DNA of 64,000 nt from DASSNU01 sp035701265 (GTDB taxonomy: Bacteria; Gemmatimonadota; Gemmatimonadetes; Gemmatimonadales; Gemmatimonadaceae): assembly GCA_035701265.1 (NCBI GenBank), contig DASSNU010000008.1, forward strand, positions 1-64,000. The letters are read 5' to 3'. Numbering within the stretch: position 1 is the first letter of the stretch; each line of letters starts with the position of its first letter. Under the pieces are notes generated by a model. It made no database searches. It had not been told where the DNA came from and saw only the letters and a list, made by a program, of their open reading frames with translations. Below, one piece after another: positions 1-7,764 of this stretch. The position numbers and the translations under genes are program-made.

Positions 1-44
1 GAGAGTGATTACGCCGACCTTCATTCCGGGACGACGCAACGAAG

Positions 45-98
45 TGGGAATGGCGAACGCCTCAAACGAAATGGGAACGGCGAACGCCTCAACGGTAG
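45..98. repeat. Two-copy 27-bp tandem repeat at the yajQ 3' end
   Basis: Two adjacent 27-bp units (45-71 and 72-98) share TGGGAAyGGCGAACGCCTCAA. Each contains the near-palindrome GGCGAACGCC. The second copy runs into the stop codon and last codons of yajQ on the minus strand. It may be a transcript-end structure or a small duplication; no T-run marks it as a classical terminator. Confidence 0.6.
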
Positions 99-589
99 TT
101 CCCGAACTTGAGCTCGACGCCGAAATCCTTGCCGCGAAGGAGCGCGATCGCCTGTTGCAAGTCATCGCGCGACGGCGATGTGACGCGCACCTGATCGCCC
201 TGAATGGCCGCCTGAACCTTCTTGAGCTTTGCTTCCTTGATCGCGGCGGCGACTTTTTTCGCCGTGTCACCGTCGAGCGCCATTTTCAGCGCCACCTCGC
301 GACGCACGGTGTCCCCGCCGGCCGGCTTGATCTCTCCGGGGTCGAGATTCTTCACCGGTACGCCGCGCCTTATCAGCTTCGACTGAAGTACATCCCACAG
401 CGCGTTCATCTTGTAGTCATTCTCGGCCGTGAGAACGATCTTGCCCTCGGCGCGATTCAGCTCAATTGTAGCCGGAGATCCCTTGAAGTCGTATCGCTGG
501 GAGATTTCCTTCTGCGCCTGATTGACGGCGTTGTCGACCTCCTGGAGGTCCACGCCGGTCGTGACGTCGAACGTGTGCTGCTGCGCCAT
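89..589 (-). CDS. yajQ: YajQ family nucleotide-binding protein
   Basis: A 166-aa protein covering the full length usual for the YajQ/UPF0234 family. It opens with the family's N-terminal strand (HTFDVTTGVDLQEVDNAVNQA), followed by the 'EISQRYDFKGS' segment and a C-terminal half ending 'DFGVELKFGNYR'. Family members fold as two ferredoxin-like domains. Some bind cyclic di-GMP or other nucleotides and affect transcription, but the role in this organism is unknown. The ATG at 589 is preceded by GGGAG about 10 nt upstream. The next gene upstream on the same strand is more than 100 bp away, so it may be monocistronic. Confidence 0.93.
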   Translation of the reverse strand: MAQQHTFDVTTGVDLQEVDNAVNQAQKEISQRYDFKGSPATIELNRAEGKIVLTAENDYKMNALWDVLQSKLIRRGVPVKNLDPGEIKPAGGDTVRREVALKMALDGDTAKKVAAAIKEAKLKKVQAAIQGDQVRVTSPSRDDLQQAIALLRGKDFGVELKFGNYR

Positions 590-694
590 GATACCGCTGC
601 TCCCGTCGGTGTGGGACGGTGTGCAAGATCGGCATCGGGGAGCGCGGCTTCAAGGGCCGCGGCGGCGCGCACGCACGCGCCGCCGCGCGGGTGG

Positions 695-1591
695 CTACCT
701 GTCGTCCTTGTGGTCGTCCTTGTCCTTCCCCTTCTTGAGCCAGACCAGAATAACGCCGCACTGCGCGAGCGGCAGTCGCGCGTACTCGGGGGGAAGTCCC
801 GCCAGTCCGGGATAGAGCTCGATCGCCAGGATCTGATCCGGATCGATCGTGTCGAGGATGGACGCGATCACCGTGTTGTTGCTCGGCACTTCCTCGCGGA
901 GCAGTTCGGGGGCGACCTGCTGGCGCGGGGGCTGGTCGCCGACGATCTCGCTCTGCACCGGCACGCCGTCCACGAACACGAGCGGCTCACACCGACCGCG
1001 TCCGCGGATCACGTAGCTGCTGCGGTACGGAATGAGATGGAAGCCCGGGCGACGGCGAAGGAGATCAACGGAGCGATTGGCCGGATGAGCGGCAATGTCC
1101 TGCGCGGTGATCGAGTAGCCGTTGCCGTTCTCGCGGCGCTGCTCCCATCCCGGGATGAGGAGCCACGGCTTTCGCGTGGTCGTCACCACCACCGTCGCGA
1201 GCTCCGTCGCCACGGGTGAGAGCGTGAAGCTCACCGTGGTGGTGTCTGGCACCTGGAGATGCGCAAGCGCCTTGGCCGGCGCGAAGCCGAGGGCGCGCAC
1301 CACCACCGTCTCCCACCCCGGGCGCAGCGAGCGCCAGAGATACACGCCCGTGGTATCGGTGCGCACCGTATCGGCGCGGTCGAGCAGGATGATCTGCGCC
1401 CCGTACACAGGCTCCTGCTTGCCGTTCACGAGCACGCTCACGTGGACGCGGAGCGCGGCCGTGTTGGGAGGAGGAGTCCGGTCCGGATGGGCGGGTGGGG
1501 GTGCCGGCGACTGCTGCGCGGCGAGGCGGGTGGACGCGGTTGCCACGAGCGTGAGCGCGGCAAGCGTGGCGGCAAAGGCGCGGAGGGACAC
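695..1591 (-). CDS. Secreted carboxypeptidase-regulatory plus TonB-plug-like protein without a barrel
   Basis: A 298-aa exported protein starting at GTG 1591. Upstream in-frame ATG codons would add 13 residues in front of an otherwise clean signal peptide, and GGGAGG lies 5 nt before the GTG. The signal peptide ends RLAA|QQ. Residues about 45-120 look like a carboxypeptidase regulatory-like beta-sandwich ('VYGAQIILLDRADTVRTDTTGVYLWRSL'). Residues about 140-235 resemble a TonB-receptor plug ('RSVDLLRRRPGF', 'YVIRGRGRCEPLVFVDGVPV'). The 22-strand barrel expected after a plug is absent and the protein ends in a charged tail. Two cysteines, in 'RCEPL' and 'AQCGV', could form a disulfide. Function is unknown; a periplasmic or surface binding module is inferred. 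Confidence 0.8.
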   Translation of the reverse strand: MSLRAFAATLAALTLVATASTRLAAQQSPAPPPAHPDRTPPPNTAALRVHVSVLVNGKQEPVYGAQIILLDRADTVRTDTTGVYLWRSLRPGWETVVVRALGFAPAKALAHLQVPDTTTVSFTLSPVATELATVVVTTTRKPWLLIPGWEQRRENGNGYSITAQDIAAHPANRSVDLLRRRPGFHLIPYRSSYVIRGRGRCEPLVFVDGVPVQSEIVGDQPPRQQVAPELLREEVPSNNTVIASILDTIDPDQILAIELYPGLAGLPPEYARLPLAQCGVILVWLKKGKDKDDHKDDR

Positions 1592-1596
1592 GCGAT

Positions 1597-1602
1597 CCTC
1601 CC
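1597..1602 (-). promoter_or_regulatory. Shine-Dalgarno GGGAGG selecting the GTG start at 1591
   Basis: On the minus strand, GGGAGG sits 5 nt upstream of GTG 1591. It explains why the signal-peptide protein should start there and not at the ATG further upstream. Confidence 0.7.
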
Positions 1603-1812
1603 TGGGCTGGAACGGGGAGCACGAGAACACTGGCCAAGTTGCGGCTACAGAAAAGACGCCGCCGGCCGTGCTTCATGCACACGCGCCCAAGATGCGTAAT
1701 CCGTGCCGGTTACGCGAGAGGACCAGCTACTCGAACATCCACGCCAGCTCAGTTCGGAGGCGGCCTCCCCCTGCCGGGCGGAGCCACGCCCTTCCCCACC
1801 GTATCTCGGTGA

Positions 1813-3339
1813 TCAGCGCCCGGAGTTGTCGTGGCCGTTGCCACGCGGCGCAGGTGCCGGGGATGATGGCGCGGATCTCTCCGGGGACCCGGCGCTCGAA
1901 CCTGCCCCAGACCCTCCACCTGCCGGACTGGAGCGTGGCGTGCTGCCTGAGGAGGCTCCGCCGCTCCAACCGCCCGACCGCTCCCAACCGCCGGACCCGC
2001 CCGAGGAGCCGCGCCCGGTACTCCGCGATCCCGCGCTGCCGCCGTACGGATTCCGTGAATAACCACCGGAAGGGTGGGAGCCGCCGCGTGACTCCGGGCG
2101 GGCGCCGCTGGATGCGGGCGCGCCGCGGCGAGGGCTGGTGCGCTCGGTCTCGGGACGATCGCCGCTCATGGGGTGCCCGCCTGGCGCGCGGCGATCATGG
2201 CCGTCCACACCGGTGCCCCCATCAGGACGTCGCGTGCTGGAAGCCGGCGTATCGCCAGCACCGGGAGCCTTGAGCGTGCCGGTGCCGGCGCCCCCGGAGG
2301 GAGGCAGTGGCACCTCGTGCACCATCGGGGGCGCGTCGATGCGTGGCGACGGATCGGCGACCGTCCCGCCGCCACCCGCGCCCAGCCTGACGTCGCCCGG
2401 AGCGGCCACCCACCCGTTGGCGTCGAGCGGACGAAAGGCGCTCGTCGCGTCCTGCGGATCGTTCGGTGAGGAGGACGAATCGGTGATGATCGCAACCTGC
2501 CCGCCGTGCCGCTCCCCTGGCGCCGTTCCCTCACGCCCCGGAGTGTCGCTGGACGGTGTGCCCGGGCGCGTCGGACGCGTGGCCACCTGCGGCGGCGCGG
2601 ACGGCTGCTCTGGGACAGCGTACCCTGGCGTTCCTTCCGCGTAGTGGTGATACGCCAGGTACCAGTCGTAGTGGAACGGGACGCACCGTGCACCGTCGTA
2701 GCGAAATGCCGTGTGCCGTCTGGCCGCGCACTCGCGATCGACGCGAAGCGGACTGAAGAGCGCGCGCCCGAACGCGAGCGTGAAGGCCGGCACGGTCCCG
2801 AAGTCCATATAGACGTCCACCGCCCAGTCGTCGTCCGACATCCCCGTCGGGACGACGAGCGACGCGATCGCATCGGCCGTGCTCCACGGATTCCAACTCG
2901 TGTACTGAAAGATCCCGAGCCGGCGCCGCAGCGCCGACGGCGACTGTAGCATCCACCGCGTGTCCAGCGGGCGGCGGGAGGCAATGAGCACGATGAGGCG
3001 CGGCGTGATGCTCGTGGCGGACACCGGATTCGACACGTAGTACCACCGCTGCAGCGCGGCATAGGGCCGTTCGAGCGGCGCGTGGTAGCCGGCGTCGAGC
3101 GGGCGGACATCCTGCGTGTATCCGGGGAAGAGCATCGACGCGCCGCTGCCGGGAGTGATGGAGAAGACGGCGGCGTAGGCCGGCTGGTTGAGCTGGAAGG
3201 CCACCTGCGTGCGCGTGCCCGCGAAATCGTACGGGTAGAGTCGCGCCTCGAGGGGACGCGGCCCAACGCGCTGAGCGGCGGCGGACGCGGGGAGCGCCAA
3301 CAGCGACGCTGCGATGGCAGCAAGCATGGATCTCGACAT
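1813..3339 (-). CDS. Secreted protein with DUF4384-like N-terminus and Gly/Ser/Pro-rich tail
   Basis: A 508-aa protein from ATG 3339, preceded by GGAG. The open frame extends about 100 codons further upstream, but that part is Arg-rich and lacks protein character. The signal peptide 'MSRSMLAAIAASLLALPASAAA|QR' ends in Ala-Ala-Ala-Gln. The following 200 residues contain 'FQLNQPAYAAVFSITPGSGASMLFPG', similar to the DUF4384 pattern in which a protein property is read out next to LFP(N/G). From about residue 270 the sequence becomes low complexity (Gly, Ser, Pro, Arg, 'SGGYSRNPYGGSAGSRS'), probably disordered. Three cysteines lie near 'ECAARRH' and 'ARCVPF'. No enzymatic motif is visible. A cell-surface or matrix role is a guess. 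Confidence 0.72.
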   Translation of the reverse strand: MSRSMLAAIAASLLALPASAAAQRVGPRPLEARLYPYDFAGTRTQVAFQLNQPAYAAVFSITPGSGASMLFPGYTQDVRPLDAGYHAPLERPYAALQRWYYVSNPVSATSITPRLIVLIASRRPLDTRWMLQSPSALRRRLGIFQYTSWNPWSTADAIASLVVPTGMSDDDWAVDVYMDFGTVPAFTLAFGRALFSPLRVDRECAARRHTAFRYDGARCVPFHYDWYLAYHHYAEGTPGYAVPEQPSAPPQVATRPTRPGTPSSDTPGREGTAPGERHGGQVAIITDSSSSPNDPQDATSAFRPLDANGWVAAPGDVRLGAGGGGTVADPSPRIDAPPMVHEVPLPPSGGAGTGTLKAPGAGDTPASSTRRPDGGTGVDGHDRRAPGGHPMSGDRPETERTSPRRGAPASSGARPESRGGSHPSGGYSRNPYGGSAGSRSTGRGSSGGSGGWERSGGWSGGASSGSTPRSSPAGGGSGAGSSAGSPERSAPSSPAPAPRGNGHDNSGR

Positions 3340-3670
3340 GGCACGCTCCAGCGAGGGTCCCGGCGAAGCGCTGCGCACCGGTACGGGTGCGCGTTCGCAA
3401 GGGATGTTCCGCATCCGTTCCCGCGCCTGCGACACGGCAACACAAGGACTTACGACAGCGGTGCCGCGACGCGGAAGAGTGCGGTGCCCTCGCCCGTGGA
3501 CGCGGGGTGTCATCTCAGGAGGGCAGTCGCCGTACCGTCGATGCGCAGCCCGCCGATGCACGGCGTCGCGCGTCAACGCGTGCCGATGCCGCGATCGATG
3601 CGCGTGGGTGCGCCTGGACCGGACAGGACGAGACGCTGTGCGACGCACGATGTGGCGCGTGCGGCGGCAC
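3340..3670. other. Intergenic region, 331 bp, no gene seen
   Basis: It lies between the sigma-factor stop (3671) and the start of the secreted protein (3339), both minus strand. Several overlapping frames are open but Arg/His-rich and look like GC shadows. It should hold the promoter of the secreted protein. I see no convincing -35/-10 pair, no hairpin with a T-run and no RNA gene. Confidence 0.5.
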
Positions 3671-4528
3671 TCACCCCAGGAACGACTCCAGCGCGCGCGC
3701 GCGAGAGACGTGGCGGAGGCGGGAAAGCGCTTTCTCCTTGATCTGGCGCACGCGCTCGCGCGTGATCCCGAGCAGCGCGCCGATCTGCTCGAGCGTCATC
3801 GGCTCCTCGCCGTCCAACCCGAAGTACAGGCGCAGAATCTTGGCCTCGCGCTCCTTGAGCGACGCCAGCGCCTCCTCCACCGACTCGGTGAGCGCCTTCT
3901 CGAAGGTCAGCTCGTCGGGCGTGGGGTTCAGGTTGTCGGGCAGATAGTCGAGCAGCTTGTTGTCCTCGCCCGGAGCGAGCGGCGCATCGAGCGAGAGGTG
4001 CGTCTGCGAGATGGAGATCGTCTTGGCGACCTCCTCCTCGGTGATGTCCATCTCCTCGGCGATCTCCTCGTGCGTGGGCTCGCGGCCGAGCTCCTGCAGG
4101 AGCGCATTGGCGCGCTTGCCGATGCGGTGCAGCGTGCCGGCGCGGTTCAGCGGGACGCGGACGATGCGCGACTGCTCGGCCAGCGCCTGGAGGATCGCCT
4201 GGCGAATCCACCAGACGGCGTAGGAGATGAACTTGATCCCCTTGGTCTCGTCGAATTTGTGCGCCGCGCGAATGAGGCCGAGGTTCCCCTCGTTGATGAG
4301 ATCGGCCAGCGCGACGCCCTGATTCTGGTACTTCTTCGCGACGGAGACCACGAAGCGCAGGTTCGAGCGGACGAGTTTGTCGAGCGCATCGGGGTCGTTC
4401 TCGCGGATGCGCTGCGCCAGTCGCGCCTCCTCATCCCGATCGATCAGCGGGTAGGCGCTGATGTCGCGGAGGTACTGGTCCAGGGAGCCTTCGTCGAACG
4501 AGAGCTTCTTGTGGGGAGGGACAGCCAT
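3671..4528 (-). CDS. rpoD: RNA polymerase sigma-70 family factor (RpoD/SigA-type)
   Basis: A 285-aa sigma factor from ATG 4528 with AGGAG 12 nt upstream. It contains region 1.2 (about residues 12-44), region 2 (45-118, with 'DLINEGNLGLIRAAHKFD' and 'FISYAVWWIRQAI'), region 3 (124-200) and region 4 with the helix-turn-helix 'TLEQIGALLGITRERVRQIKEKAL' (245-268). These are group 1/2 sequences, not ECF. Region 1.1 and the long spacer of classical RpoD are missing, so it is either a compact primary sigma or a group 2 paralogue. The start lies 80 nt downstream of lepB on the same strand, so co-transcription is likely. The gene symbol is given by family. Confidence 0.88.
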   Translation of the reverse strand: MAVPPHKKLSFDEGSLDQYLRDISAYPLIDRDEEARLAQRIRENDPDALDKLVRSNLRFVVSVAKKYQNQGVALADLINEGNLGLIRAAHKFDETKGIKFISYAVWWIRQAILQALAEQSRIVRVPLNRAGTLHRIGKRANALLQELGREPTHEEIAEEMDITEEEVAKTISISQTHLSLDAPLAPGEDNKLLDYLPDNLNPTPDELTFEKALTESVEEALASLKEREAKILRLYFGLDGEEPMTLEQIGALLGITRERVRQIKEKALSRLRHVSRARALESFLG

Positions 4529-4608
4529 GCGAGCAGCGGCTCCTGAGAAAGCTGCGAGGCCGCCCGAACGGCGGCCGGGAATTCCGTCGTCGGCGTGCGG
4601 CCAGGGGC

Positions 4609-5388
4609 CTAGTGAATGCGCGTCCCGATGCGCGACCAGCGGACGTTGGTGAGGCACGGGTGCCGATCGTGCCCACTGTGATCGCAACTGTAGTACACGA
4701 TCATTGGCCGCCCCCGCAGCAGGGAGTCCGGAACGAACCCCCAGTACCGGCTATCCCAGGAGTCATCCCGGTTGTCACCGAGCGTGAAGTAGTTCCTGTC
4801 AGGGACGACCAAGGGACCCCAGTTGTTACCGGACGGATGCAGGCCAATGCTCGCTTCGGCGTTCTTCACCAGATAGGGGCGCTGCCAGAGGAATTCTTCC
4901 GACGCGCGGTCCCGCGGCCCCTCGTGGATGACGTAGGGCTCGTCCACGCGCACACCATTGACGAGCAGTACGCCGTCGCGCATTGCGACCGTGTCGCCGG
5001 GGAGACCGATGAGTCGCTTCACGAACACCTTGGACGGACCGCGCGGGAAATCGAAGACGATCACGTCGCCGCGCTTGGGCTTCTCGAATGCGGGGAGTCG
5101 CTTGTGGAGGAAGGGGATCTCGGCGCCGTACACCGCCTTGTTCACCAGCAGGAAGTCGCCCACCAGGAGGGTGTGCTCCATGCTGCCGGATGGGATGGTG
5201 TACGGCTGGACGATGAAGGTGTGGATGATGATGACGACCACGATCGCCACCAACACGGTGGCGCCCCAATCCCAGAGGAAGCTCCACCGGCCGCGCCGCT
5301 TGTTGGCCGCACGCAGCGACTGCGCGCGCCGCAGCGGGTCGGGTTGGGGCGTCGGGTCGGAGGGAGTGGAGAGTTGGCGGTCGCTCAT
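4609..5388 (-). CDS. lepB: Signal peptidase I
   Basis: A 259-aa inner-membrane serine/lysine peptidase that removes signal peptides from exported proteins. One transmembrane helix (about residues 42-60) is followed by box B 'IPSGSMEHTL' with catalytic Ser69 and box D 'VKRLIGLPGD' with the general-base Lys124. Box E 'GDNRDDSWDSRYWGFV' follows near 213-228. The ATG at 5388 is chosen because upstream residues are Arg/Gly-rich and lack family similarity; the ribosome site there is weak. A short C-terminal extension holds 'CDHSGHDRHPCL' with two cysteines. The sigma factor follows on the same strand. The 296 bp upstream (5389-5684) holds no visible gene and should contain its promoter. Many likely substrates in this window have Gln at +1 after cleavage. 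Confidence 0.94.
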   Translation of the reverse strand: MSDRQLSTPSDPTPQPDPLRRAQSLRAANKRRGRWSFLWDWGATVLVAIVVVIIIHTFIVQPYTIPSGSMEHTLLVGDFLLVNKAVYGAEIPFLHKRLPAFEKPKRGDVIVFDFPRGPSKVFVKRLIGLPGDTVAMRDGVLLVNGVRVDEPYVIHEGPRDRASEEFLWQRPYLVKNAEASIGLHPSGNNWGPLVVPDRNYFTLGDNRDDSWDSRYWGFVPDSLLRGRPMIVYYSCDHSGHDRHPCLTNVRWSRIGTRIH

Positions 5389-5684
5389 GCGTGACTCACG
5401 CCGCGGTACAAAGAGAGATTGTTCGGCACGGGTCGCGCGGAGCGGCCCGGAATCGCCGGTCGGCGCGGCGTGGCCCTGCAGTCGCCACCGTGGGTCGTGC
5501 GTGCCACCTCCCGCGCCCACCGCGTCTCGCCGAAGACTCCGCCGCCGCGCCGGACGTCACGCCCGAACCCGCTGGACGGCACGGCGACGCAGGGACGCCG
5601 CCATCGCCTTCCTTGAAGGTGCAATTAAGACGCGTCGCGGACGGGATGCAAGGTCGCCCACGCGCGGGTGCGTGCGCACCACCA

Positions 5685-7184
5685 TCACGCCGACTGCGCG
5701 GGATAGTTGTCGATCTGGGCCCGCTGGAGCCGCCCGGAGTAGTCCACGTAGATGGCCTTGGTTTCCGAATAGAAATCGTACACCGCCCATCCCCCCTCCC
5801 GATGGCCGTTCCCCGTCTGTTTCACGCCGCCGAAGGGGAGGTGCGCCTCCGCGCCGATCGTCGGTGCGTTCACGTAGGTGATCCCCGTGTCGAGCACATC
5901 CATGGCGCGGAAGGCGAGGTTCACATCGCGCGTGTAGAGCGACGACGAGAGCCCGTAGCGCACGTCGTTGTTGACGGCGAACGCCTCCTCCGGCGTGGCG
6001 ACGCGGATCACCGAGAGCACGGGGCCGAAGATCTCTTCCTGCTCCAACCGAGAGCCCGCGCGCACGCCGGCAAAAATCGTCGGCTCGAAGAAGTAGCCGT
6101 GCTCGAGCCCCGCGCCCGATGCACGGCGGCCACCGCACACCAGCTCCGCGCGCTCCTCCGCGCCCACGTCGATGTAGCTCTCCACCTTGCTCCGTGCGGC
6201 ATCGCTCACGAGCGGACCGACATCCGTGTCGGACGCGCGCCCGTCGCCCAACCGGAGCGTGCCGACGCGGTCCGCCAACCGCGCGAGAAACGCATCGTGC
6301 ACGCCCTGCTGCACGATGAGCCGGCTGGTGGCCGTGCATCGTTGCCCCGTGGTGCCGAACGCGCCCCACAGCACTCCCTCCAGCGCCAGGTCCAGGTCGG
6401 CGTCGTCCAGCACGATCTGCGCGTTCTTTCCGCCCATCTCGAGGGAGAGTCGCTTGTGCATGCGCCCGCACGTCTCGCCCACCAGACGCCCGGTGTCCGT
6501 GGACCCGGTGAACGACACGAGCGCCACGTCGGGATGCTCCACGAGCGCCGCACCGACCGTCTCCCCCGAACCGTGTACGAGCTGCACCGCGCGCGGCGAC
6601 ACTCCCGCTTCGAGGAGAATCTCCACGAATACCGTGGCGGTGTGCGGCACGTCCTCGGCGGGCTTGAAGACCACGGCGTTCCCGCACAGCAGCGCCGGGA
6701 AGATCTTCCAGGTGGGGATGGCGAGTGGAAAATTGAACGGCGTGATGATGCCGGCCACGCCGATCGGGCGCCGGACGCTCATCGCCCACTTGTCGCGCAG
6801 CTCGCTCGGCACCGTAAAGCCGAACAACCGGCGCCCTTCGCTGGCGGCATAGTACGCGGTGTCGATCCCCTCCTGCACGTCGCCGCGCGTCTCGGCGAGC
6901 GGCTTCCCCATCTCGCGCGTCATGAGATCGGCGATCTCTTCCTTGCGCGCCGCGAGGATGTCGCCGGCGCGGCGCATCACGTCCCCACGCGCGGGGGCAG
7001 GGACCCGTCGCCATTCGGCGAACCCCTCGCGCGCCGACGCCACGGCGGCGTCCACATCCGCACGCCCCGAGAGGGGAAAGCGGCCGATCACGTCGCGCGT
7101 GTCGGCGGGGTTGGTGTTGTCGAAGTACGCGCCGGTGGAAGGCTCCACCCAGGCGCCGTCGATGTAGTTGCGAAAGGTCTTCAT
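5685..7184 (-). CDS. NAD(P)-dependent aldehyde dehydrogenase
   Basis: A 499-aa enzyme of normal ALDH superfamily length that oxidises an aldehyde to the carboxylate. Visible catalytic elements are the oxyanion Asn151 ('TPFNFPLA'), cofactor Lys174 ('FKPAED'), general base Glu249 ('LEMGGKN') and nucleophile Cys283 ('GTTGQRCTATSRL'). 'EEIFGPVLSVIRV' is also present. The pattern resembles the ALDH branch that includes alpha-ketoglutarate semialdehyde and piperideine-6-carboxylate dehydrogenases, but the substrate cannot be read from sequence. The gene is the last of a minus-strand run; the membrane-protein gene ends 30 nt upstream. The C-terminal end is intact ('IDNYPAQSA'). Confidence 0.93.
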   Translation of the reverse strand: MKTFRNYIDGAWVEPSTGAYFDNTNPADTRDVIGRFPLSGRADVDAAVASAREGFAEWRRVPAPARGDVMRRAGDILAARKEEIADLMTREMGKPLAETRGDVQEGIDTAYYAASEGRRLFGFTVPSELRDKWAMSVRRPIGVAGIITPFNFPLAIPTWKIFPALLCGNAVVFKPAEDVPHTATVFVEILLEAGVSPRAVQLVHGSGETVGAALVEHPDVALVSFTGSTDTGRLVGETCGRMHKRLSLEMGGKNAQIVLDDADLDLALEGVLWGAFGTTGQRCTATSRLIVQQGVHDAFLARLADRVGTLRLGDGRASDTDVGPLVSDAARSKVESYIDVGAEERAELVCGGRRASGAGLEHGYFFEPTIFAGVRAGSRLEQEEIFGPVLSVIRVATPEEAFAVNNDVRYGLSSSLYTRDVNLAFRAMDVLDTGITYVNAPTIGAEAHLPFGGVKQTGNGHREGGWAVYDFYSETKAIYVDYSGRLQRAQIDNYPAQSA

Positions 7185-7214
7185 GCTACCGCACAGCGTG
7201 AGGTCAGAGTGAGA

Positions 7215-7700
7215 TCACCCGCACGTCCAGAGTGCAGGGTGCTGAGGAGTGGGAAGCGCGTGCCCCGTGCGCGGGAGCACCTCGCGGGTGGCAAGGGCCA
7301 GCGACCAGAGCACGGCGAGCAACGCGAGCACGTGCGCGACCGGTGCGCGATGGCGCCAGCTCCACACCGCCGCCCACGTGCCGGCCACGAGCAACACGGC
7401 GAGCGACGTGAGATACGCGAACAACGGCACGCCACAGCGCACACCGTACGGCCAGAGCGTGACCGCCGCGGCGAGCACGACGGTGAGACCGGCACGGAGG
7501 AGGACTCCCGCGCGTGTCCGCCACGCGCGCGCGGGGGCCTGCGCACGCGCCGTATCCGGAGGTGCGCCGGGGACGCCGGCAAGCGCCCCGCGCGGAGGCG
7601 CCTCTTCGGGAGCGCGCGTGCGCTCGAGCAGCTCGTCATCCGAGAGCGCGGCGAGCTGCTTGTCGATCTTGGCGAGATCCTTGTCCCATTTGGTGGCCAT
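7215..7700 (-). CDS. Small membrane protein of unknown function
   Basis: A 161-aa protein. Two consecutive ATG codons (7703 and 7700) follow GGGGAGGG; the second has better spacing and is chosen. The N-terminal 60 residues are hydrophilic ('KWDKDLAKIDKQLAALSDDELLERT'), then Pro/Ala-rich. Residues about 72-150 hold three hydrophobic segments ('LLRAGLTVVLAAAVTLWPYGV', 'LFAYLTSLAVLLVAGTWAAVW', 'VAHVLALLAVLWSLALAT'). No family recognised. It lies between the NtrC-type regulator and the aldehyde dehydrogenase, with gaps of 64 and 30 nt, so it is probably in the same transcript. Confidence 0.75.
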   Translation of the reverse strand: MATKWDKDLAKIDKQLAALSDDELLERTRAPEEAPPRGALAGVPGAPPDTARAQAPARAWRTRAGVLLRAGLTVVLAAAVTLWPYGVRCGVPLFAYLTSLAVLLVAGTWAAVWSWRHRAPVAHVLALLAVLWSLALATREVLPRTGHALPTPQHPALWTCG

Positions 7701-7764
7701 CATCCCTCCCCGCGAGCGGCGGTGCCGAACGGCGTGCGCGGCGCGGCGCATGGTCGCGCGCCGG

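Noticed and set aside
3340..3648. N-terminal extension of the 1813-3339 secreted protein
   Set aside because: Arg/His-rich, no similarity, and it would bury a clean signal peptide with its own GGAG site.
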